From Agapetus fuscipes (lineage: Eukaryota; Arthropoda; Insecta; Trichoptera; Glossosomatidae): a DNA stretch of 64,000 nucleotides. The notes under the pieces were generated by a model, which had not been told where the DNA came from, ran no database searches, and saw nothing but the letters and a program-made list of their open reading frames with translations. The position numbers and the translations under genes were made by a program. The stretch is taken from positions 20,274,001 through 20,338,000 of the forward strand of contig OX637339.1 of assembly GCA_951799405.1 (NCBI GenBank), given 5' to 3'. Below are positions 22,201 to 34,200 of the stretch, piece by piece. Each line of letters opens with the position of its first letter. Position 1 is the first letter of the stretch.

Positions 22201-25200
22201 GATGGTAATATTTGTGTACTGTGGCATGCCTAGTTATCACTTGTTTTACTCGGGGATGCGTCAGATGCAGTATTATAAGAGAGGCAAGCGTAAAAGCGGC
22301 AAAAGATATAAGTAAAAAGCGGTGTTATTTTAATAAATTATTTTATTGTTACATTTGACATACAGGTTTATAGTTGTTATTAAAACAGCAAAGAATATTA
22401 ATATTATGGGAAAACAAGCATTTGTTTAATGTTATTTACAATACAAGAATCATGAGCAGGTTATTTACGTGTCAGACTGGTGTAATAAAAATTCAGAAGC
22501 GTAAAATTCCATCCTAACCAAACTTTTTAAAAAAAAAGCTTGGTTGGAATTTTACGCTGCAGACTTTCATTATGTATAACATTCTTACACAAACATATGT
22601 TAATGGACTTCTTTTAAGTTTAGGAATTTACATTTAACAGCTATTAAAGATTTCTTTAATATATTTTTATATGAAACAACGTACTTTTGATAGACGAATA
22701 AGTACTCTCAACGCCAGTATATATATAAATCTGTAGTGGCATTGAGACAATACTTAAAGTCAGTGTCTGCTAAAATTTTAACCCACCAAACTGACCAAAT
22801 TATCTGTCAAAAAACCCATGAAACTGACCAAATTTTTGACCAAAAAATATTTGAAACTAACCATTTTGTCATAGACTAATTCAAGCGAGTCAAATAGATG
22901 GCTACGTGGCTGGAAATGCCCATTGAAGCTATGAAAATGCAAAAAACGCATCTGAGCTGCAAATATAGTGTTGACAAAAAAATATTTTGACAGGTAAGGG
23001 CCAGCCTTATGCCAACCACTTCTCTTAAAGTGAGGGTTTCCCAGTCCACAAGGGAGCCGTTTCTCATTTCTTGTGCAGGCTCAGAAAAACCTTGCTAGTA
23101 TTTTTAATTTGCGTTTGAAATAAACACAATAACGGGAAATCATCTCTTGACACCCTAGTGGGGTTTGGTCCCAAGCCCTCTGGCATGGAATACAAGCATT
23201 CTAGCAACTGAGCTTTTAACCAAATTCTGAGGAGTTTAATGTAAAATTACTATAAGCTGTATGATTTATTGTCAAGTATAGTAAATATAAATGAATTCCA
23301 TGAAGACATTTTTCATTTGTCATCGACGTTTTAGGGTTCTGAGAGTGGTAAATACTACAACTAGGTATATTTGAGTTGTGCATGAGGAGGTCAAGTGCTC
23401 TACCTACTTACCACACGGAAGGATCTGTCACTTCTGCCAGCACACCGAGTTACTAAGCATCGATTATGAATAGCATGGAGGTACCCAGTTGTAGTATTGA
23501 CTTAGCATAAGAACAAAGGTATAGAGAATTCCCAGAAAGCCTTTTCAATTCAGTGATTTTTCAATAATCGGATAAATGGTTATCTGCCAAATAGGGAAAC
23601 TCCGACTGTGAGTCAAGAGTGATTCACTTGAATGACGGTTGAAAATAAAACTATCCGCGCCATCTTGTAAAATGACACTTGCAAGTTCAAAATAAAATAC
23701 AACAATAAATATTAGGATGACTTATTTGGTGAGCATTGCTTTTTTGTGAATTACACCTGAAGAGCACTCTGCAAGCCTGTTCGTCGCTAAAGAAAGTGCC
23801 AATATTCAAGCAAGGCCCAGTTGCTGTAAGGCTGAATGGACTTTGGTGATCAGTGTCTTAGTTAAAGGCTAATGAATTTTTCAACCTTATTACAACCAGC
23901 ATATTTGAAAATATATTTTGTGCTCTATCGGGAATCAAACCCACAGCCTTTTGATAACGAGTCTGAAGCGCTAACCACGTGACTACGATCTTAATGATCC
24001 AAGTACCACAGTAGACTAGTGGCAGATGAAAGCTATGCCACTCATTTGACAGATAACAATCTGGTTTTTGAAAAATCTGCTTCTATTCAATATAATATTA
24101 TCTTCTTGGTCTCGTTCTATGCTGGTTAACAGATGAAGTTCCTTGCTTAAATTGTATGGACAAATGACCTGACCCGAGCCCACGCCCAACCATGTGACAT
24201 CACATGGTTTTTAGGTTATGTGTGATAGATTAGGTGATTCTTAGGTTAAGTGTGACAGAGTAGGTGATTTTTAGGTTATGAGTGACAGATTGGGTGATTT
24301 TTAGGTTATGTGTGACAGTTTTGGTGATATTTACAAATGCAAGTGAATTGATAGACATGCAATTTACCCCATAATTTGATGTATCTGCTTACAAGTACAT
24401 AATTGTATTTGGCAATCACAAATTACCCTGAAATATGTATAATATTTTCAGTATGTATGGCAAAGAGTTACAGCACAACACGTTTCAACTCCGAGTGTAA
24501 AAGACTTCAGCACAATTTGAAGAACTTTTTTTTTGGCAGGCAAACATCACACTTGTATGGCACGATGGTTCTTACAAACCAATAACAAAATACAGGCTTG
24601 CCTTTTCCCTAGCGACCCGGCTGTGAGACATTACCATTTTGATTTCTCAATTCATGCGAGTCCACTGTGCGGACTTAAGTATTTTAATGTACTGTTTTAG
24701 ATCTCAGTAAAGATTATTTGTGTTGAATGTGTCACATGTGTGCTAAATGTGTGTTAAATGTGTCGTATGTGGGTTAGATGTGTCACATGTGTGTCATGTT
24801 ACATGTTGAGTTGGTTGGGGGCGCGGGGGGCAGGGGGACGGCCGCGCGCTCGCACCTGCTGATGAACCAAACCAACATAAGCTAAGCATGGTGCTCATTA
24901 TCACATACACTGTGTTATATACATGTGTGTTAGGTGTTAAACGTGTCTTGTTTGTAAGATACAAGTGTGCTAGAAACTCGTGTATGTGTCAGGTGTAAGA
25001 TGGCAGATGCACATATTAAATGTGTCTTGTGTGTTGTACTGAAATGTGTGCTTTATATTAAGTTGTGTCGTGTATAAAATATGTGTCTTTTGTGTTGTAT
25101 TATATATACGTCATATGCAAGATATGTGTTATGTGTTACATGCTGAGTTTAGAGAATTTCTCATGACTTAAAGCTAGCAGAGCAGATTGAAAGCTCACAT

Positions 25201-28200
25201 TATGAAGAAGTCCATGCAATTTGGTTATGATTGTGTGAACATTCGATATCACACACATACCACAAATGTGGCCCACGTGGGATACGTGCATCCTTGCAAA
25301 CATGAGTCACATGCAATTTGGTTGTTACAGATACGTATTGTGTGATATTGATAATTTGTGTGTGAATAAGATATGTTTTGTAGAATAGATACTAGATTGA
25401 CAGGCCATGTTTCTGCGTGAATAAAGGCATGTTGTGTGATGTAGCCATGTTTTTGAGTGAACAAGGCATATTGTGTGGTATGGCCATATTTTTGAGTGAA
25501 TAAGACATGTGTGGTAAAGTCATTTTCTGTGTGAATAAGGCATGCTGTGGCATAGATGCTAGATTGACAGCAGGGGCGTGCATCCCATACAGGCACATGC
25601 GCCTAATAGGTAGGCAATATATGGTAAAAAAACGTATATAAGCTTGATATTGAGATTTAAAAACGTATATAAGCTTGATTTGAGATTTAGAATTTTAGTT
25701 CGATTGTAGCCATTGTTAGCACTTCAGTCAATTTCAAATGAGTTATTTTAAAGAAATTGGAGAAAATATTTATTCTGAAATGTATTTGCCTGTACCCTAT
25801 GCATGCACCTGATTGACAGGCCATGTTTCCGAGTGAAAGAGGCATGTTGTGTAGTGTAGCCATGTTTTGGAGTCAATAAGGCATGTTGCATAATATAGAT
25901 GCTAGATTGACAGGCCATGTTTCTGTGTGAATGAGGCATGTTGTGTAGTGTAGCCACGTTTTTGAGTCAATAAGGCATGTTGCATAATATAGATGCTAGA
26001 TTGACAGGCCATGTTTCTGTGTGAATGAGGCATGTTGTGTGATGTAGCCATGTTTTTGAGTCAATAAGGCATGTTGCATAATATAGATGCTAGATTGACA
26101 GGCCATGTTTCTGTGTGAATGAGGCATGTTGTGTAGTGTAGCCACGTTTTTGAGTCAATAAGGCATGTTGCATAATATAGATGCTAGATTGACAGGCCAT
26201 GTTTCTGTGTGAATGAGGCATGTTGTGTGATGTAGCCATGTTTTGGAGTCAATAAGGCATGTTGCATAATATAGATGCTAGATTGACAGGCCATGTTTCT
26301 GTGTGAATGAGGCATGTTGTGTGATGTAGCCATGTTTTTGAGTCAATAAGGCATGTTGCATAATATAGATGCTAGATTGACAGGCCATGTTTCTGTGTGA
26401 ATGAGGCATGTTGTGTGATGTAGCCACGTTTTTGAGTCAATAAGGCATGTTGCATAATATAGATGCTAGATTGACAGGCCATGTTTCTGTGTGAATGAGG
26501 CATGTTGTGTGATGTAGCCACGTTTTTGAGTCAATAAGGCATGTTGCATAATATAGATGCTAGATTGACAGGCCATGTTTCTGTGTGAATGAGGCATGTT
26601 GTGTGATGTAGCCACGTTTTTGAGTCAATAAGGCATGTTGCATAATATGGATGCTAGATTGACAGGCCATGTTTCTGTGTGAATGAGGCATGTTGTGTGA
26701 TGTAGCCATGTTTTGGAGTCAATAAGGCATGTTGCATAATATAGATGCTAGATTGACAGGCCATGTTTCTGTGTGAATGAGGCATGTTGTGTGATGTAGC
26801 CATGTTTTTGAGTCAATAAGGCATGTTGCATAATATAGATGCTAGATTGACAGGCCATGTTTCTGTGTGAATGAGGCATGTTGTGTGATGTAGCCATGTT
26901 TTTGAGTCAATAAGGCATGTTGCATAATATAGATGCTAGATTGACAGGCCATGTTTCTGTGTGAATGAGGCATGTTGTGTGATGTAGCCATGTTTTTGAG
27001 TCAATAAGGCATGTTGCATAATATAGATGCTAGATTGACAGGCCATGTTTCTGTGTGAATGAGGCATGTTGTGTGATGTAGCCATGTTTTTGAGTAAATA
27101 AGGCATGTTGTGTGGTACAGACGCTAGATTGCTAAGCCATGTGGTATAGTTACCTGCTGCAGAAGGTGGCGCAGGCCTGGGTTGCTGCCCATGACGGGGC
27201 GGATCATCCTGTTTCCTGGAGCACCTCCCATGGGGCCACCTGGCAACAATCTCACACATTAATTCATCATACTATTTTAGGCTTCTATTGTTCGGCCAGT
27301 TGTGTTGTACGGATGTGAAGCCTGAGTCTCACTCAGAAACAAAGAGATCTCTTCAGTTTTTAGACAACAAAATGCTTCATCACTATCTCGGACCAGTACC
27401 TGAGAGTGACAGATACCAACATGGAGCTGAGGTCTATATTTCAACAGACCAACATTCAATAATGAAATCAAGAAGACTTCAGTGGGCCGGATTTGTATTA
27501 CGTGCAGACAATCAGAACTTTCTTGGATGGTGGTAGATACGGTAGGCAGACCAACTCCCAATGCAGCTGAAAAACGGATCATTGCAGACTTGGGTGAAAC
27601 ATCCGGAAGTGCCAGCTCCGATAGACCACAGCAAGAAACTCTTAAGTGTCAACATGAAATAATACTGACCTGGTGGCCCGGCTTGATGCTGAGGTCCCTG
27701 CGCCGGTCCCTGTCCCTGAGCCCCGGGCCCCATCATGGGCCCTGATCCCGGCCCCATCTCCACCTGCCCCATCCCCATCTGCCCCGGCCCCATCTGCCCC
27801 TGCCCCATGCCCTGCCCCTGCCCCATGCCCACCTGTCCCTGCCCCTGGCTCATCTGCCCCATGCCTACTTGGTTCTGCCCCATCCCGACTTGTGGCTGGT
27901 TCTGTCCCATGCCGACTTGTCCTTGGTTGTTGGCCCCGCCGGCCCCACGACCCATTTGTTGCAGTTGCGCCTGCAGCTGCTTCCTTTGTTGCTCCTGTAA
28001 TCAGAGACATACAACAATTGATCAATATGCTTCAATTCAGATTCTGTAGATCACATCTAGTTTCAAAGATTTATAAGTATTCAACAGGAGATTTTTCACA
28101 GTCTGTACCCTGAGTACAAGTTGCAAAACTTGAGTAAAGTAAAGTTTACGGAAAGCATTAAAGAGTGGTTCACCCAAAATCTGCCATTTTTGTTTGTTTG

Positions 28201-31200
28201 AACTTGATATTTTCTTCATCACTGTAACTCTTTTGCTAGAACCATAAGACCAGACAATACTTCCCGTAAACTTTACTTTACTCAAGTTTTGCAACTCGTA
28301 CTACGGGTGCTGTTGTTTTAGCTGTTGTTGATCTCCATCTGGTTCTTGTACTGCATGTTGCATTAGTTACCTCCATCTGCTTGAAGTGGTGCTCCTGCTG
28401 CTGCGCCAGGTTGAGACTGTTCTTGAGCTGCTGCATGGACATGATCTCCATCTGGTTCTTGTACTGCGCCTCCTGCTGCTGCGCGGCCTGTAGGGTCTGC
28501 TGCAGTTCCATTATCTTCTCCAGGTTCTGCTGCCTGGCTGCCTCCAGGTGGTCTATCTGGGGGCGGAAGGCGGCTCCGCCAGCCGTGGGGGCTCCACTGG
28601 GAGTGGGGGTGGTGCCTCGGACTACTCCAGGACCAAGTGGAGCACCCTGCATGCCAGGTTGCTGAAACAAATAATGTATATCAACATATTGGTTCTAGTT
28701 TACGAGTTGTAGCCCAGTGGATAATGCTTTGAACTTAAAATCAGTAGGTATATGAAATATGTTGCGGTGAAACTTACCGGCATGCTCTGTCCTGGTAGCT
28801 TGGGAGGAATCTGCCCCTGCCCCCCTGGCTGGGGCAGCTGCCCCGCCCCCATGGGCATCCCGGCCTGAGGATTCATCATGGAGTTACCCTGGACAAGCAT
28901 CAGACACATTTAGAGTCAAGTTTACATTAATATATGATGGAGTACAGGAGAATGCATTAAGATTAATGTTACCGGATGTGAGGTGGTGGGCAGGGATGTG
29001 GAGGGCCCTTGCTGCAGCGCTGGAGGACCCGGCGCACCTGACGTGCCCTGGAACAACAGATCACACATTGATTAACCATAAAAAGTGTGCTAGGTCATAA
29101 TACTATGTTTGTGCATTTCTACAACCAAAACCATATATTTTGTAGAATGTTTTAACAGAGAACAATCCGTTACATTCCAAACCATGATCTGGGACAGCTT
29201 CTGCTCCTGGATGATCTTCTTGAGCCTGTCCACGAAGGCCACCTGGTTGTCGGGGAAGAAGCCTCACATGAGTGTGGCAGAGTGTATTTGTCACCTGTCC
29301 CTGCTTGACCATGATCTGGGACAGCTTCTGCTCCTGGATGATCTTCTTGAGCCTGTCCACGAAGGCTGCCTGGTTGTCGGGGAAGAAGCCTCACATGAGT
29401 GTGGCAGAGTGTATTTGTCACCTGTCCCTGCTTGACCATGATCTGGGACAGCTTCTGCTCCTGGATGATCTTCTTGAGCCGGTCCACGAAGGCCACCTGG
29501 TTGTCGGGGAAGAAGCCTCACATGAGTGTGGCAGAGTGTATTTGTCACCTGTCCCTGCTTGACCATGATCTGGGACAGCTTCTGCTCCTGGATGATCTTC
29601 TTGAGCCTATCCACGAAGGCCACCTGGTTGTCGGGGAAGAAGCCTCACATGAGTGTGGCAGAGTGTATTTGTCACCTGTCCCTGCTTGACCATGATCTGG
29701 GACAGCTTCTGCTCCTGGATGATCTTCTTGAGCCTGTCCACGAAGGCTGCCTGGTTGTCGGGGAAGAAGCCTCACATGAGTGTGGCAGAGTGTATTTGTC
29801 ACCTGTCCCTGCTTGACCATGATCTGGGACAGCTTCTGCTCCTGGATGATCTTCTTGAGCCTGTCCACGAAGGCCACCTGGTTGTCGGGGAAGAAGCCTC
29901 ACATGAGTGTGGCAGAGTGTATTTGTCACCTGTCCCTGCTTGACCATGATCTGGGACAGCTTCTGCTCCTGGATGATCTTCTTGAGCCTGTCCACGAAGG
30001 CTGCCTGGTTGTCGGGGAAGAAACCTCACATGAGTGTGGCAGAGTGTATTTGTCACCTGTCCCTGCTTGACCATGATCTGGGACAGCTTCTGCTCCTGGA
30101 TGATCTTCTTGAGCCTGTCCACGAAGGCCACCTGGTTGTCGGGGAAGAAGCCTCACATGAGTGTGGCAGAGTGTATTTGTCACCTGTCCCTGCTTGACCA
30201 TGATCTGGGACAGCTTCTGCTCCTGGATGATCTTCTTGAGCCTGTCCACGAAGGCCACCTGGTTGTCGGGGAAGAAGCCTCACATGAGTGTGGCAGAGTG
30301 TATTTGTCACCTGTCCCTGCTTGACCATGATCTGGGACAGCTTCTGCTCCTGGATGATCTTCTTGAGCCTGTCCACGAAGGCCACCTGGTTGTCGGGGAA
30401 GAAGCCTCACATGAGTGTGGCAGAGTGTATTTGTCACCTGTCCCTGCTTGACCATGATCTGGGACAGCTTCTGCTCCTGGATGATCTTCTTGAGCCGGTC
30501 CACGAAGGCCACCTGGTTGTCGGGGAAGAAGCCTCACATGAGTGTGGCAGAGTGTATTTGTCACCTGTCCCTGCTTGACCATGATCTGGGACAGCTTCTG
30601 CTCCTGGATGATCTTCTTGAGCCTGTCCACGAAGGCCACCTGGTTGTCGGGGAAGAAGCCTCACATGAGTGTGGCAGAGTGTATTTGTCACCTGTCCCTG
30701 CTTGACCATGATCTGGGACAGCTTCTGCTCCTGGATGATCTTCTTGAGCCTGTCCACGAAGGCTGCCTGGTTGTCGGGGAAGAAGCCTCACATGAGTGTG
30801 GCAGAGTGTATTTGTCACCTGTCCCTGCTTGACCATGATCTGGGACAGCTTCTGCTCCTGGATGATCTTCTTGAGCCTGTCCACGAAGGCCACCTGGTTG
30901 TCGGGGAAGAAGCCTCACATGAGTGTGGCAGAGTGTATTTGTCACCTGTCCCTGCTTGACCATGATCTGGGACAGCTTCTGCTCCTGGATGATCTTCTTG
31001 AGCCTGTCCACGAAGGCTGCCTGGTTGTCGGGGAAGAAGCCTCACATGAGTGTGGCAGAGTGTATTTGTCACCTGTCCCTGCTTGACCATGATCTGGGAC
31101 AGCTTCTGCTCCTGGATGATCTTCTTGAGCCTGTCCACGAAGGCCACCTGGTTGTCGGGGAAGAAGCCTCACATGAGTGTGGCAGAGTGTATTTGTCACC

Positions 31201-34200
31201 TGTCCCTGCTTGACCATGATCTGGGACAGCTTCTGCTCCTGGATGATCTTCTTGAGCCTGTCCACGAAGGCTGCCTGGTTGTCGGGGAAGAAGCCTCACA
31301 TGAGTGTGGCAGAGTGTATTTGTCACCTGTCCCTGCTTGACCATGATCTGGGACAGCTTCTGCTCCTGGATGATCTTCTTGAGCCGGTCCACGAAGGCCA
31401 CCTGGTTGTTGGGGATGAAGCCCAGGTAGGTCTTGCGCTCCGCCGTGTACAGCAGGATGAGGACCTTGATGTCACAGGAGGCGGCCGGGGTGAAGTGGAC
31501 GCAGCCAGCCTGAAATGCAATAAAACATACAAGTACATATTAAACAAAATAATATAATACATCTACACACACTTGGCAAGAGCTTTGGAGACTGGAGGGC
31601 TTGGAGTTGGAGAATTTAAAGGTAGATCTCCAACTCGATGGACTACACCAGGGCCTGCAGACTCAACGGGCGTCAGTAGATCTTACCGTATCAGCAATAA
31701 ATGATGCTCAAAGTTTAACACGTGTTTAAGACTACAATGACTTACAAATCCATTGATCATGACTTTGGTGAGGGACTCCAGGGCCTCGTTCTGCTGCGGG
31801 TGGAAGACCACAGACTTGGAGTCCCTGAGGTGGCAGCCGCCGATGCTGCTCACCAGCTGCTTGGGCATCAGCTGCATGATCAGCTTGGAGGGCCACGACT
31901 CCGCTTTCCTGAAACAATGCGTCATCAACATATTAGTCCCGTCCGTAGTCTAGTGGTTAACATTTCTGACTCGTACATGGATGGTTATGGGTTCGAATCC
32001 CAGCGGAGCACAAAAAAGTAATCATTTATATTTTCAAATATGCTTTTCGCTGAGTAAAAAATTCATAAACCTTTACCAAAGACCGGTCACTAGAGGTCAA
32101 CTGGGTCTTGCTTGAGAATTGTTGCTTTCTACAGCGACGACCAAGCTCGCAGAGGGCTCTTGAGGTGTGATACACACAAAAACAGCGCTCACTAAATAAA
32201 TCATCCTATTATTATTATTAGACAAAGATACACATCTATAATCTATAATAATCTATAATCTAAGTTGCAAGGATATATTCATTTAAAGCTCTCAGATGTA
32301 TGCCCACAAACCAACAAGTGTAGTTCGCGCTTACAAATGCTGATTGTGTACTTACAAATAAAATCCAAACCTCAAATGAACATAAGCCCCACAACTTTTG
32401 CCGACCTTCCCTGAAACAGGGGTGACATTGGCAAAGTGAACCATTTTTTACAGTATGGGTGGTCAGCCTCATACCAACCTATAAGTCAAGGAATATGAAT
32501 AATAAATTACATTTAAATATAAAAAAGAACAAAACCTTACAAAGAAATCTATACAAAAAAAGTCAAAAATTTCCTATGCAAAAAATGTAGCAAATGAATA
32601 CACCAACATTAGAAATCAACATTGCAGATTAGCCGCCACTTCTTCCTGTCCTTGCATACTTCTTTCATTTCATCCAGAGTCATAACCTTTTTCATACAAG
32701 TCCTCCTTTTATTATGACTCTGGATATCCCATTCATTCGCTATTTCAGAGATTTGATCTTTCCATACTTTTCTCGGTCTTCCTCTACCACGACATCCATC
32801 TATTCTAGCAACATATACTTTCTTCGTCAATCTTTCATCACTCATTCTCTCCAAATGCCCGAACCATCTTAACATACTTCTTTTAATCTTCACTTTCACA
32901 CTTTCCCTTACACCACATTCTTCTCTTACAAAATCATTCCTCACCCTGTCACTTCGTTTTTTCCCAATCATAATGTTGGTTTATTGGCTTGCTACATTTT
33001 TTGCATAAGACATTTCTTTTTTTTTTACTTTTTTTGTATAGATTTATTTTTAAGGTTTTGTTGTTTTCTTATACTCAAATGTTATTTTTTACTCGTATTC
33101 CTTGACTTATAGGTTGGTATGAGGCTGACCACCCATACTGTAAAAAATGGTTCACTTTGCCAATGTCACCCCTGTTTCAGGGAATGTCGGCAAGAGTTGC
33201 AGGGCTTATGTTCATTTGAGGTTTGGATTTTATTTGTAAGTACACAATCAGCATTTGTAAGCGCGAACTACACGTGTTTGTTTGTGGGCATACATCTGAG
33301 AGCTTTGAATGAATATATCCTTGCAACTTAGATTATAGATTATAGATTATAGATACTTCTTAGATAGTCCATTTCTACTGTATGTACTTTACTAATTTCC
33401 CTTTCACTCACCGTCCAGGCTTCACTTCCATACATCAAGGTTGGCACTAGTATACCACCGTAACCGTACATTCTACAATAATATGGGTCTGTACCATTAT
33501 TGGAAGTCTACAACAGTGTTAAGTGGACGTGCTTTTGCATTGGCGGCTCTATAGACATGGAAGCAACTGCCACCTGTGGTTCGAGAGATTGTCAACAGCA
33601 GTCACTTCAAGAAAGATCTCATAACCATTCAATGCCACAATGAGTGACAATTAAAGAGCTGCTGGACGCTGGGGTTCTTGCCTTTCTCTATCCACTCCAG
33701 GATGCCCTGCCAGATGAAGGTGCGCGGAATGTTGTTGGGAGAGACACTACATAAAGCACTTACAGCTCTGGTTCTCCGTCCCGGCAGCTTGCAGATATCT
33801 GGCAGGGCACGTGCCTGGTGAACTTCTGCTGGTCGCTGGGGTTCTTGCCCTTCTCTATCCACTCCAGGATGCCCTGCCAGATGAAGGTGCGCGGAATGTT
33901 GTTGGGAGAGACACTACATAAAGCACTTACAGCTCTGGTTCTCCGTCCCGGCAGCTTGCAGATATCTGGCAGGGCACGTGCCTGGTGAACTTCTGCTGGT
34001 CGCTGGGGTTCTTGCCCTTCTCTATCCACTCCAGGATGCCCTGCCAGATGAAGGTGCGCGGAGTGTTGTTGGGCCCAGAGACGCTGCCCAGGGCACTGCC
34101 ACTGGGAGCGGGGACTGCAATCAACAACAATCAATCAATACATCTGGTATTCCCAACATGCAATTCATCAAAAGTATGGGTTTTCAATGGGCAATTTGAG

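Noticed and set aside
25375..27140. CRISPR-like array (regular repeats).
   Set aside because: Units are contiguous 94-bp satellites with no unique spacers, in an animal intron.
27673..28113. Plus-strand Pro/Ala-rich frames over MED25 exon 15.
   Set aside because: Antisense of the Q/G/M-rich exon; the minus-strand frame is the one that splices in phase.
29272..31557. Plus-strand open frames of 96-126 codons repeating every 127 bp ([11 protein letters not shown]...).
   Set aside because: They are antisense shadows of the MED25 exon 11 copies and follow automatically from the repeat.
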